NCBI GenBank assembly: GCA_021845835.1
Contig: JAJZVE010000236.1
Coordinates: 1 to 7,101 of the forward strand
Direction of reading: 5' to 3'
Length of the DNA stretch: 7,101 nt
Source: Pseudomonadota bacterium
GTDB taxonomy: Bacteria > Pseudomonadota > Alphaproteobacteria > Acetobacterales > Acetobacteraceae
A program made the translations under genes and the position numbers. Below are positions 1-5,343 of the stretch, piece by piece. Positions within the stretch are counted from its first letter, which is position 1. Each line of letters starts with the position of its first letter. Under the pieces are notes generated by a model that was not told the DNA's origin, did no database searches, and was given only the letters and a program-made list of their open reading frames with translations.

Positions 1-190
1 GCGGATTGCGCCCCTTGCGGGCCTTGGTCTTACGGACGGTGAAGGCCCCGAAGCCGGGCAGCGTGAACTTCCCGGACTTCTTGAGCTCCTTGACGATCGC
101 TTCGATCACGTCACCGGCGGCGCGGGTGGCGGCGCTGCCGGTGATTTCGGCGGATTCTTGGATCGCCTGGGCGATGAAGGCTTTCGACAT
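1..190 (-). CDS. HU family DNA-binding protein (N-terminal part; runs off the left edge)
   Basis: This is a small basic nucleoid protein that binds and bends DNA as a dimer. The visible 63 residues begin MSKAFIAQAIQESAEITGSA and carry the family hallmarks: the helical dimerisation half (residues 1-38), the turn K-F-T-L-P-G-F-G-A-F at 41-50 that opens the beta sheet, and G-R-N-P at 60-63, where the DNA-intercalating proline sits at the tip of the beta arm. HU proteins are usually about 90 residues, so roughly the last 27 (the rest of the arm and the C-terminal helix) lie outside the window. The ATG at 190 is chosen because a GAGGAG ribosome binding site lies five bases upstream and because it gives the normal HU N-terminus. 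The last complete codon in the window ends at base 2. Nothing links it functionally to the sugar-acid genes to its right. Family assignment is very secure; whether it is HU-alpha, HU-beta or a paralogue cannot be told. Confidence 0.95.
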   Translation of the reverse strand, partial: MSKAFIAQAIQESAEITGSAATRAAGDVIEAIVKELKKSGKFTLPGFGAFTVRKTKARKGRNP

Positions 191-195
191 GCTGT

Positions 196-201
196 CTCCT
201 C
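196..201 (-). promoter_or_regulatory. Ribosome binding site of the HU gene
   Basis: GAGGAG on the minus strand, five bases before the ATG at 190. It is a strong Shine-Dalgarno match and fixes the HU start. I could not identify a convincing -35/-10 pair further upstream. Confidence 0.7.
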
Positions 202-607
202 ATGGCGTTGTAGCGGCGCACTGGCGCCTGGGACCGGGCGGATGGGAATCGGCGCCGAAGCGGACCACTCAAAATTCGGTTAGCGCATTGAGTTGGCCTA
301 GGAAAGCGCTAATCTAACAGGGTCCCGATCAGCGCCGACCCACGGTCCAGACCGATTTTCCCCAAAGATATAGATGCTTAGGCCCTCCCCGCGCCGCGCG
401 CGGCGGCGCACGCGCATCACCGTTCTGAAGGGTGAGGGATGGGGTGAGACACTTCCAGCGATTCTAAATCCGTGGTTTCCTGAAGTTCCTGTCGGTCTAC
501 CTCTCTTTCCGGTCGGTTTTCCCAGCGGTTTCGTGCGTTCCCGCCGTCAGGGTGGCCTGATGGCGGCGTCGGTGATTGCGCGTCCGTAGTCCTGGCTGCG
601 GATTCCG
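202..607. other. Intergenic region between the HU gene and the acyl-CoA synthetase relic
   Basis: No reading frame here looks like a real gene. Seen directly: an inverted repeat TTAGCGC (280-286) / GCGCTAA (306-312) with a 19-base spacer, placed where HU promoter control could act; a perfect 14-bp GC palindrome CGCCGCGCGCGGCG at 392-405; and a less GC-rich stretch from about 440 to 625. On the minus strand that stretch reads as a short protein-like tail, FKITGIRSQDYGRAITDA, which stops at 547-549. The style change from about 360 to 625, directly abutting a truncated gene, suggests a repeat or insertion scar. This is inference; I cannot name the element. Confidence 0.4.
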
Positions 608-1072
608 GTGATCTTGAATGCGCATCCTGGCGTGGTTGCCGGATATCTCGGCCCGGCGGCCGCCAGCCGGACGGCCTTCCGCGACGGCTGGTTCTATCCG
701 GGCCATCGCGGCGCGGTCAGCGACGGGCAAGTGCTGACCATCACCGGGCGGGACCGCGAGATGATCGACATCGGCGGGTCGGAAGTCAGTCCGCGCTTCA
801 TCGAGACCGTGCTGCTGTCCGATCCCGGGGTAAAGGAGGCGGCCGCCTTCGCCATCACCGGGGCCGACGGGCTGCCCGAGATCTGGGCCGCGATCGGCGC
901 TGACACGCCGGTTGCGGGGGATCGGCTCGACCGCGCCTGCGCGCGCCGGCTGGGCGCCGTCGCGCCGCGTTTCATCCTGCACCTGAAGCACCTGCCGCGC
1001 AGCGAGACCGGTCAAGTGCTCATTCCGGCGCTCGCCGAGCTTGCCCGGCGCCGGAAGCCAGCACCACACTGA
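608..1072 (+). pseudogene. C-terminal relic of an AMP-forming acyl-CoA synthetase/ligase (ANL superfamily)
   Basis: Intact members activate a carboxylic acid as an acyl-adenylate and usually pass it to CoA. Only the end of the large domain and the small C-terminal domain remain: V-V-A-G-Y-L-G near residue 9, F-R-D-G-W-F-Y-P-G (about 24-32), I-T-G-R-D-R-E-M-I-D (about 45-54), then G-G-S-E-V-S-P, and L-P-R-S-E-T-G-Q-V near residue 130. About 150 residues survive of a usual 500 or more; the P-loop and the acid pocket are absent. Two key residues have changed. The aspartate of Y-x-T-G-D, which binds the AMP ribose, is histidine (P-G-H-R-G), and the catalytic C-terminal lysine (normally T-G-K) is glutamine (T-G-Q). 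The frame opens after a stop at 587 and the only available start is the GTG at 608, without a Shine-Dalgarno sequence. Homology probably begins near 625. It is convergent with the enolase gene at 1232-2419. I read it as a decaying relic. Confidence 0.75.
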
Positions 1073-1231
1073 GCCGTGGGCCACGCGCCGCATCACGGTC
1101 GAAACTTGTATGGGGCTTTGTCTGTCGGGCTGAATCAGTCGCGCCCAAGGCTCGGCACGCTGGGCGGCGTGCAGGCGGGATCGACCGGCTCGAGGGGAAT
1201 TGAGGGTGAGCGGCCGGCGCGCACGGATGTT

Positions 1232-2419
1232 CTACGTCACCAGATAGTCCCGCATCGCGGCCTCGTCGGGGGCCGTGCCCCAGCCTGGGGTCGCGGGCAG
1301 CGTTATCATTCCATCGACCACCGGCGGCGGCGGGACGAGTCGGTCGCGCAGGGGGTTCGCGTGGAAATCGCGCTCGAGCTGGCCGTCCCCGCCGGCGGCG
1401 GCGAGCAGGTGGGCCGAGCAGAGAAAACCAATGCCACCACCGAGGTAGTGCGGGAAGTAACGCCGGCCGCTGGCAATGATGGCTCGTGCGAGGGGCAGGC
1501 AGCCGGATACGCCGCCCCATTTGCACATGTCGGGCTGGACCACCGTCAGACCGTTCTCAATTGCTTGGTCGAAGGCGGCGCGCCCGCGGAGGTTCTCGCC
1601 GGCCGCCAGCGCTACCGGGGAGGCGGCGCGCAGATGCCGCCATTCCGCGTCCGTGGAATCGGCGGGGAGCGGTTCCTCGATCCATTGCAATCCGACGCCT
1701 GCGAAGGAGCGGACTTGCGCCACGGCTTCGTCGAGGCTCCAGCTCTGGTTCGCGTCCGCCTGCACCTGCACGCCCGGTCCGGCCCGCTCAATGACACGGC
1801 GCAACGTATCGGCGTGCGGTTGCTCGCCGCCCCAGATCCGCAGTTTCAGCGCCGGATAGCCGGCGGCGAGAATGGCGGGCAGCGCCGCCTCGATCTGCTG
1901 CGGATCGAGGCCGCTGGCGTAGGCGGGCACGCTATCGCGAACCCCACCCAGCAGCCGCCACAGCGGCTTGCCAGCGCGCCGAGCCACCAGGTCCCACAGG
2001 GCGATATCGATCCCGGCGAGGACTTGGCCGATGGGCCCGGCCTCGCCGGTGTGGTTGGCGAGCAGGCGCGTCGCGCGAGTCAGGTGGGCGAAGGCGTGGG
2101 CGGGGCTCGCGAAACGCTGCCCCTCAAGGAGCGGCGCCATCACCGTGCGGATAAGCGCCGCGCGGTGCTCGATGCCGAGACCCGAGGGAAACGTGCCCCA
2201 CGCCTCGCCCCAGCCGACGGCTCCGTGCTCGTCGGTGACGCGCAGGAAGACGGTCTGAGGGCCGTACTGGATGCCGAACGGCGTCGGTCTCGGCGTGTCG
2301 CGCCGGAAGCGCAGTGCGAAGGCCTCGATGTGCCGTGGTGCGACGCCCACCTCGTCTGTCGCCTCCGCCATCGGATTGCTCGCTCCCCCAGGGGGGTGCA
2401 TCGCCGGGTCCGTGCTCAT
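1232..2419 (-). CDS. Mandelate racemase/muconate-lactonizing enzyme family protein (enolase superfamily, K-x-R type)
   Basis: This is an enolase-superfamily enzyme that should abstract a proton alpha to a carboxylate bound to Mg2+, with a sugar acid the likely substrate. From the ATG at 2419 it has 395 residues: a capping domain to about 160, then a (beta/alpha)7-beta barrel. Metal ligands are D222 (D-A-N-Q-S-W), E248 (W-I-E-E-P) and E275 (A-G-E-N-L). D297 (Q-P-D-M-C-K) and H324 (F-P-H-Y-L) are 27 residues apart, the spacing of the mandelate racemase D270-H297 dyad. The usual K-x-K is K192-L-R194, so the second base is arginine. The chosen start overlaps the transporter stop as ATGA, which suggests translational coupling; its Shine-Dalgarno sequence is poor. 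The ATG at 2371, preceded by GGGGGAG, gives 379 residues and is a real alternative. Upstream in-frame ATGs (2470, 2431) lie inside the transporter gene. Superfamily is certain; substrate unknown. Confidence 0.9.
   Translation of the reverse strand: MSTDPAMHPPGGASNPMAEATDEVGVAPRHIEAFALRFRRDTPRPTPFGIQYGPQTVFLRVTDEHGAVGWGEAWGTFPSGLGIEHRAALIRTVMAPLLEGQRFASPAHAFAHLTRATRLLANHTGEAGPIGQVLAGIDIALWDLVARRAGKPLWRLLGGVRDSVPAYASGLDPQQIEAALPAILAAGYPALKLRIWGGEQPHADTLRRVIERAGPGVQVQADANQSWSLDEAVAQVRSFAGVGLQWIEEPLPADSTDAEWRHLRAASPVALAAGENLRGRAAFDQAIENGLTVVQPDMCKWGGVSGCLPLARAIIASGRRYFPHYLGGGIGFLCSAHLLAAAGGDGQLERDFHANPLRDRLVPPPPVVDGMITLPATPGWGTAPDEAAMRDYLVT
2416..2419 (-). promoter_or_regulatory. ATGA stop/start overlap coupling the transporter to the enolase
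   Basis: The TGA stop of the transporter (2418-2416) overlaps an in-frame ATG of the enolase (2419-2417). Such overlaps normally mean a shared mRNA and coupled translation. The alternative enolase start at 2371 would leave a 44-base gap instead, still within one operon. Confidence 0.55.
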
Positions 2420-3696
2420 CTCGATTGCCATAGCGGTTCGATTCGCCCGAGCAGGAAGAGGAAGGAACACATGCCGACGAGGGCGACAACGGAGGCGACC
2501 AGCAGCGGCAGGACGAAGGAGTGTGTGGCGGCCACCAGCGCACCAGTGACGATGGGTGCCAGCACGCCGCCGCCGAAGTTGCCCGCGGCGTTCATCACCC
2601 CGGAGATCGAGGCCGTGTAGGCGCGGCCCGGGCTGATATCGACCGGCAGCGACCAGATGGCGCCGTAGGCGAGGCGCATAGCGAAGGCGGTGAGAGTGAG
2701 TAGCGCGATCACCATCGCCGGCGACCTAGAAAAGGCGACGCCGACGAGGGCGAGCGCGCCGACGGTCATGCCAACGCCGATTGGAACCTTGCGGGCGATC
2801 TCGGTACTGCCGAAGCGTGCGCTCAACATATCGGACCACTTGCCGCCGAGCCCGCCCGCAATCACCGCGGAGAACGCGGGGAAGGAGCCGTAGATGCCCA
2901 TCTGGGCGAGCGAGAAATGCTCCGCCTTCACGAGATAGGTCGGCAGCCAGGTCAGGAAGAAGCCGTAGAGATAGGGGTAGCAGAAATAGCCGATGATCAG
3001 CGCCCAGGTGCGGCGATAGGCGAGCAGATCGAGCCATCGACGCCCGAGCTCGTCCGCGTCGGAGGCGGGCATCTGGTCGGCCTCGACATAGGCGCGCTCC
3101 TCCGCGCTCACGCTTGGATGGGTCGCCGGCGGGTAGTAAAAGACCCACCAGGCGATTGTCCAGGCTAAGCCGATGAGCGCGCAGCCGACGAAGACCGCCG
3201 GCCAGCCAAAATGAATCAGCAGAAAGGCGGAGAGCGGCAGCGCGATCAGCGCGCCGCCATCGTTGCCCACGGAATAGATGCCTGAAGCGAGGCCGCGCTC
3301 GGCCTTGGGAAACCATTCGCCAACGGTCGCCGCGGCCGCTGGAAAGTCGCCGGCTTGGCCCGCGCCCAGCAGGGCGCGCAGCGTGAACAGCGAGGCGAAG
3401 CCATTCACGCCTGCCGTTAGTAATGTGACTAACGACCACCAGAGGCCGATGATGGTGAAGGAGCGGCGCGGCCGCAGGCGATCGACGACATAGCCCGCGG
3501 GGATGTTGCAGATCGCGTAGGTCCAGAAGAAGCCCGAGAGAATGACGCCGTCGAGCGCCGGAGACAGGTGGAACACCTTGCTCACGACCGGCAACGCCGC
3601 CGCGAGATTCACGCGGTCGAGCGACTGGACGCTCATGCCGATGAAGAGCAGGCCGCAGAGCCGCCAGCGCAGGCGAGTGGGGGGCTTGGTTATCAT
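2416..3696 (-). CDS. MFS transporter, anion:cation symporter (ACS) family, probable sugar-acid importer
   Basis: This is an inner-membrane major facilitator protein of 426 residues, normal for the ACS family, whose members import hexuronates, galactonate, glucarate, tartrate and other organic anions with protons. Family marks are S-L-D-R-V-N in the first membrane helix (25-30), the motif-A loop G-Y-V-V-D-R-L-R-P-R-R (68-78) between helices 2 and 3, and E-W-F-P-K-A-E-R-G (127-135) near helix 5. The hydrophobic pattern supports about twelve helices, with a polar central loop from about 190 to 225. The ATG at 3696 gives the usual short charged N-terminus; a TTG at 3729 in the same frame would add 11 residues and has no better ribosome site. 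Pairing with an enolase-superfamily enzyme is the classic arrangement for acid-sugar catabolism and implies that the transported solute is the enolase substrate or its precursor. Family is secure; the solute is not determined. Confidence 0.92.
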   Translation of the reverse strand: MITKPPTRLRWRLCGLLFIGMSVQSLDRVNLAAALPVVSKVFHLSPALDGVILSGFFWTYAICNIPAGYVVDRLRPRRSFTIIGLWWSLVTLLTAGVNGFASLFTLRALLGAGQAGDFPAAAATVGEWFPKAERGLASGIYSVGNDGGALIALPLSAFLLIHFGWPAVFVGCALIGLAWTIAWWVFYYPPATHPSVSAEERAYVEADQMPASDADELGRRWLDLLAYRRTWALIIGYFCYPYLYGFFLTWLPTYLVKAEHFSLAQMGIYGSFPAFSAVIAGGLGGKWSDMLSARFGSTEIARKVPIGVGMTVGALALVGVAFSRSPAMVIALLTLTAFAMRLAYGAIWSLPVDISPGRAYTASISGVMNAAGNFGGGVLAPIVTGALVAATHSFVLPLLVASVVALVGMCSFLFLLGRIEPLWQSR

Positions 3697-3733
3697 GCTG
3701 CGCGCTCGTGCACGCGGTTCTCCGGACAAGCCA

Positions 3734-3747
3734 TGACACCGGTATCA
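3734..3747. promoter_or_regulatory. Candidate operator: 14-bp near-palindrome upstream of the transporter
   Basis: TGACACCGGTATCA is self-complementary apart from one mismatched pair (C3737/A3744). It lies 38 bases upstream of the transporter ATG and downstream of the predicted -10 box, a position where a bound repressor would block transcription. Dyads of this size suit dimeric GntR/FCD regulators such as the one encoded at 6505-7101. The link to that regulator is an inference; no second copy was found in the window. Confidence 0.3.
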
Positions 3748-3756
3748 GTCATCGTG

Positions 3757-3776
3757 AAGCCCCCCCCCTGGGGCTT
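3757..3776. promoter_or_regulatory. GC stem-loop with a nine-C run in the transporter leader
   Basis: Arms AAGCCCC (3757-3763) and GGGGCTT (3770-3776) pair perfectly over seven bases around a six-base loop. The sequence includes a run of nine C residues (3760-3768). On the minus strand it would lie at or just after the transcription start of the transporter mRNA. It could be a second operator, an mRNA structure, or a slippage-prone tract. There is no T-run, so it is not a standard terminator. Confidence 0.3.
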
Positions 3777-3781
3777 GCTGA

Positions 3782-3809
3782 AGCATATCATGGGAGCGTG
3801 GCATTTCAA
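3782..3809 (-). promoter_or_regulatory. Predicted sigma70-type promoter for the transporter-enolase operon
   Basis: On the minus strand TTGAAA (3809-3804) and TATGCT (3787-3782) are separated by 16 bases, a fair match to the housekeeping consensus. Transcription would start near 3775, about 80 bases before the transporter ATG. This would let the transporter and its enolase be expressed independently of the gntR-enolase pair, from which they are now separated by the mobile relic. Confidence 0.4.
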
Positions 3810-3926
3810 CAATCGACGAGGGTTCCGATCCGGATGGCCGAACCCATCGTAGGAATGGGAGGTATGCGCGGCTCGCGGGGATTGGGACTGAACTAAACCG
3901 CTAAGGGCTGGCGCCGAACAACTACG

Positions 3927-4693
3927 TCATCCTGATCTGATAGCAGGTGCTATGGTGTGGTTCCACTCCGGATGGAATGGGTCAGCGGTGATGTTGATAG
4001 CGGCGAACTCATCGTGACCGCGATGCCTTTTTGGATATTGGCCGTCATCGATGCGACAGGTGACGCTCAGTCCGGTCCTGGTTGTGGCACCGGCGATCAA
4101 CTGCACAATCACCTGATGGCTGACCAGCGGCTTGCCGCGCCAGTTCTGGGTGATGAAGGCGAATAGTCGGTGCTCGATACGGTTCCACCTGCTGGTGCCG
4201 GGCGGCAGGTGGGCAACGGTGATCGCCACCCGAGCTCGTTGGCCAGAAGTTGCAGCTCGCGCTTCCACAGCCGTACGCGCGGGCCGTTGCTGCCGCCGCA
4301 ATCAGCGGTGATCAGCAGGCGTTTGGCACCGGGATAGCGGTGTTTGCCAAGCTCGTACCAGCACCGGCGGATGCTCTCGACGGCAAGAGCCGCCGTGTTA
4401 TGGTCGATGCCGACGCTGACCCAGCCGGCGTTGGCGGCGATGTCATAGACCCCATATGGCACCGCCCTGCCGAGTTCGGGGATCTTGAAGTCATGCACCC
4501 GCACCGGCTCGGGATTGCCCTTTGGGCGCAACTCCTTGCGGCCGTTCTTGAAGTCTCCGACCAGTTCCTTCTTCTTGGTGTCGACCGAGATAGCCGGCTG
4601 GCGTTCGGCCTGGAACGCCTTGATCCGCGCGTTGATGTGCTCGAATTGCGCATCGCGGTCGGGGTGGCTGCTGCCTTCGTGGGTTGCGGTTCG
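3927..4693 (-). pseudogene. ISAzo13-family transposase, 5'-truncated and frameshifted
   Basis: This is the C-terminal catalytic part of a DDE transposase of the ISAzo13 (Rhodopirellula-type) family. Reading down the minus strand, the first frame (about 4693-4229) carries H-E-G-S-S-H-P-D-R-D-A-Q-F, then I-S-V-D-T-K-K-K-E-L with the first catalytic Asp, V-P-Y-G-V-Y-D-I-A-A-N, G-W-V-S-V-G-I-D-H, and L-L-I-T-A-D-C-G-G-S-N-G with the second Asp. After ...L-A-N-E-L-G the protein continues in another frame (from 4229) as A-I-T-V-A-H-L-P-P-G-T-S, R-W-N-R-I-E-H-R with the catalytic Glu, Q-N-W-R-G-K-P-L-V-S-H, ending at the TGA at 3927. The break fits loss of one base near 4228-4230. About 255 residues remain of a normal length near 400; the N-terminal helix-turn-helix region is missing. 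It cannot make a working transposase, although the three catalytic acids survive. Confidence 0.88.
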
Positions 4694-4700
4694 CCCCGGA

Positions 4701-4820
4701 TCATCGAGGCGCAGGTCGCGCAGCGCGGTCGAGCCGCCACACCGACGGCAGCCGCTCCAGCAGCGCCGCGCAACTCACGCCGGCCTTCAGGCCTTCGTTC
4801 TCCTCATTCTGTCCGTGCAT
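4701..4820 (-). pseudogene. 5' fragment of a gene resembling mobile-element DUF3991/TOPRIM-domain proteins
   Basis: From the ATG at 4820 the frame reads M-H-G-Q-N-E-E-N-E-G-L-K-A-G-V-S-C-A-A-L, then L-E-R-L-P-S-V-W-R-L-D-R, and stops after 39 residues. The stretch L-K-x-x-V-x-C-A-x-x-L-E-R...W-R-L-D resembles the N-terminus I associate with DUF3991/TOPRIM (primase-like) proteins carried on alphaproteobacterial plasmids and integrative elements, where it should continue into a conserved E-S-T-R-R-like segment. Here the similarity ends at about 4735 and unrelated sequence follows, leading into the transposase relic. A very strong AGGAGG ribosome site stands eight bases before the ATG, as expected for a real translation start whose gene was later cut. 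The family is from memory of the motif only, so treat it as tentative; the truncated state is clear if the family is right. Confidence 0.4.
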
Positions 4821-4828
4821 TGCTCCGC

Positions 4829-4834
4829 CCTCCT
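4829..4834 (-). promoter_or_regulatory. Strong ribosome binding site of the truncated gene at 4820
   Basis: AGGAGG on the minus strand, eight bases from the ATG at 4820, within a longer GAGAGGAGGG run. It supports this ATG as a genuine former start even though the gene now stops after 39 codons. Confidence 0.5.
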
Positions 4835-4835
4835 C

Positions 4836-5281
4836 TCGGGATCGGCCGGGCACGGATGGGAGCGGCGCCATGCCTTTGCCCTCTCCTTCTGCTCCGCCGT
4901 GTCCTCCGGGGACCGCGAAGCCGGCGCGCGGCAAGGGCGTGCACAGCACGGGAGCGCTATCTGGTCAGATTCGGATCATGGGAAGCCGCTCGATCGCAGC
5001 TGCATCTTTTTGCTCTACACCGCTCGGCGGAACCTTCCCTTGGGTGGTGACCTCGGCGTCCCCTTCCTGTCAGGCGGCGCGGAAGGCAAGCGTGCCTGTG
5101 AAGAAAGAGGCTTCTTTGCTGTTTGGTGTGGGTAGCCTCCCCGCCCACGCCCCCCTCCGGTGTTTCTCGGTTCGGCTGGGAGCCGTTTCTCCATCCCGGT
5201 CTGAACCCTCCCAGGGCGCCGCACCCGTGCGCGGCGCGCAGCGTCCTTGACGGCGGCGAGCACGGCGCCAGACTCGGGCAG
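4836..5281. other. Noncoding leader-like stretch of the mobile relic
   Basis: No convincing gene is seen on either strand; the open frames here are low-complexity and rich in Arg, Pro, Ala and Ser. Small structures: AAAGA (5105-5109) / TCTTT (5114-5118) around a four-base loop, and GGCA/TGCC around 5091-5098. The tract from about 5095 to 5215 has less biased base use than the genes nearby. Its position upstream of the strong ribosome site at 4829-4834 suggests it was the promoter and leader of the truncated gene. This is inference. Confidence 0.35.
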
Positions 5282-5305
5282 GTCGGGCACCCCGGGCTGC
5301 CCGAC
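5282..5305 (-). terminator. Candidate stem-loop downstream of the second enolase gene
   Basis: GTCGGGCA (5282-5289) and TGCCCGAC (5298-5305) form a perfect 8-bp stem with an 8-base loop, 36 bases past the enolase stop. It is GC-rich and well placed to end the gntR-enolase transcript, but no T-run follows on the minus strand, so intrinsic termination is unproven. It may instead protect the mRNA 3' end or belong to the mobile relic. Confidence 0.35.
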
Positions 5306-5330
5306 GGGCCGCTACCCGCTCCGAACAGCG

Positions 5331-5343
5331 AAGAACCGTTCTT
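5331..5343. repeat. Palindrome AAGAACCGTTCTT overlapping the enolase stop codon
   Basis: A perfect inverted repeat AAGAAC/GTTCTT with one central base, overlapping the TAA stop (5344-5342) of the second enolase. It lies at the boundary between the intact cluster and the mobile relic, so it could be a protein-binding site or part of an insertion junction. No function can be assigned. Confidence 0.35.

Larger units (their letters stand above)
3697..3926. other. Upstream region of the transporter, up to the transposase relic
   Basis: This 230-base gap holds the predicted promoter, the near-palindrome and the GC stem-loop listed separately. The part from about 3840 to 3926 shows nothing further that I recognise. 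The end of the insertion sequence should lie here, a short way beyond the transposase stop at 3927, but no terminal inverted repeat or target duplication could be identified without the other end of the element. Confidence 0.5.
3927..5341 (-). mobile_element. Composite mobile-element relic between the two halves of the sugar-acid cluster
   Basis: The stretch contains only broken pieces, all on the minus strand: the 3' part of an ISAzo13 transposase gene, about 45 bases that match neither neighbour, the 5' end of a DUF3991/TOPRIM-like gene, and about 500 bases of leader-like DNA. The flanking genes on both sides are intact, same-strand metabolic genes. This fits insertion of mobile DNA into a former operon followed by deletion. 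The outer limits are set by the last recognisable coding positions; true element ends were not found. Confidence 0.45.

Noticed and set aside
497..1096. 199-codon minus-strand frame
   Set aside because: Antisense to the synthetase relic, with an Arg/Gln/His-rich composition and no domain; only the short protein-like tail in another frame near 547-620 was kept, as a possible repeat.
1142..1166. CGCCCA/TGGGCG inverted repeat as a shared terminator between the convergent synthetase relic and enolase
   Set aside because: Only a six-base stem with a 13-base loop and no T-run on either strand; expected by chance in DNA this GC-rich.
1076..2620. 514-codon open frame on the plus strand
   Set aside because: It runs antisense to the enolase and the end of the transporter, is rich in Arg/Gly/Ala with no recognisable motif, and is a by-product of high GC; the minus-strand enolase has complete catalytic motifs.
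3693..3734. 13-codon leader peptide (M-A-C-P-E-N-R-V-H-E-R-A-A) whose TGA overlaps the transporter ATG
   Set aside because: The ATGA overlap is attractive, but there is no Shine-Dalgarno site before its ATG at 3734, no regulatory codon run, and the ATG falls inside the palindrome; likely chance.
2726..3739. 337-codon minus-strand frame overlapping the transporter
   Set aside because: Arg-rich out-of-frame shadow of the transporter gene, with no membrane helices or family motif.
4220..4240. Programmed frameshift in the transposase
   Set aside because: No slippery heptamer or following pseudoknot is evident, the break is in the middle of the catalytic domain, and the gene is also missing its 5' part; a mutation is the simpler reading.
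4250..5050. 266-codon plus-strand frame
   Set aside because: Antisense to the transposase relic and the leader stretch; low complexity and no motif.
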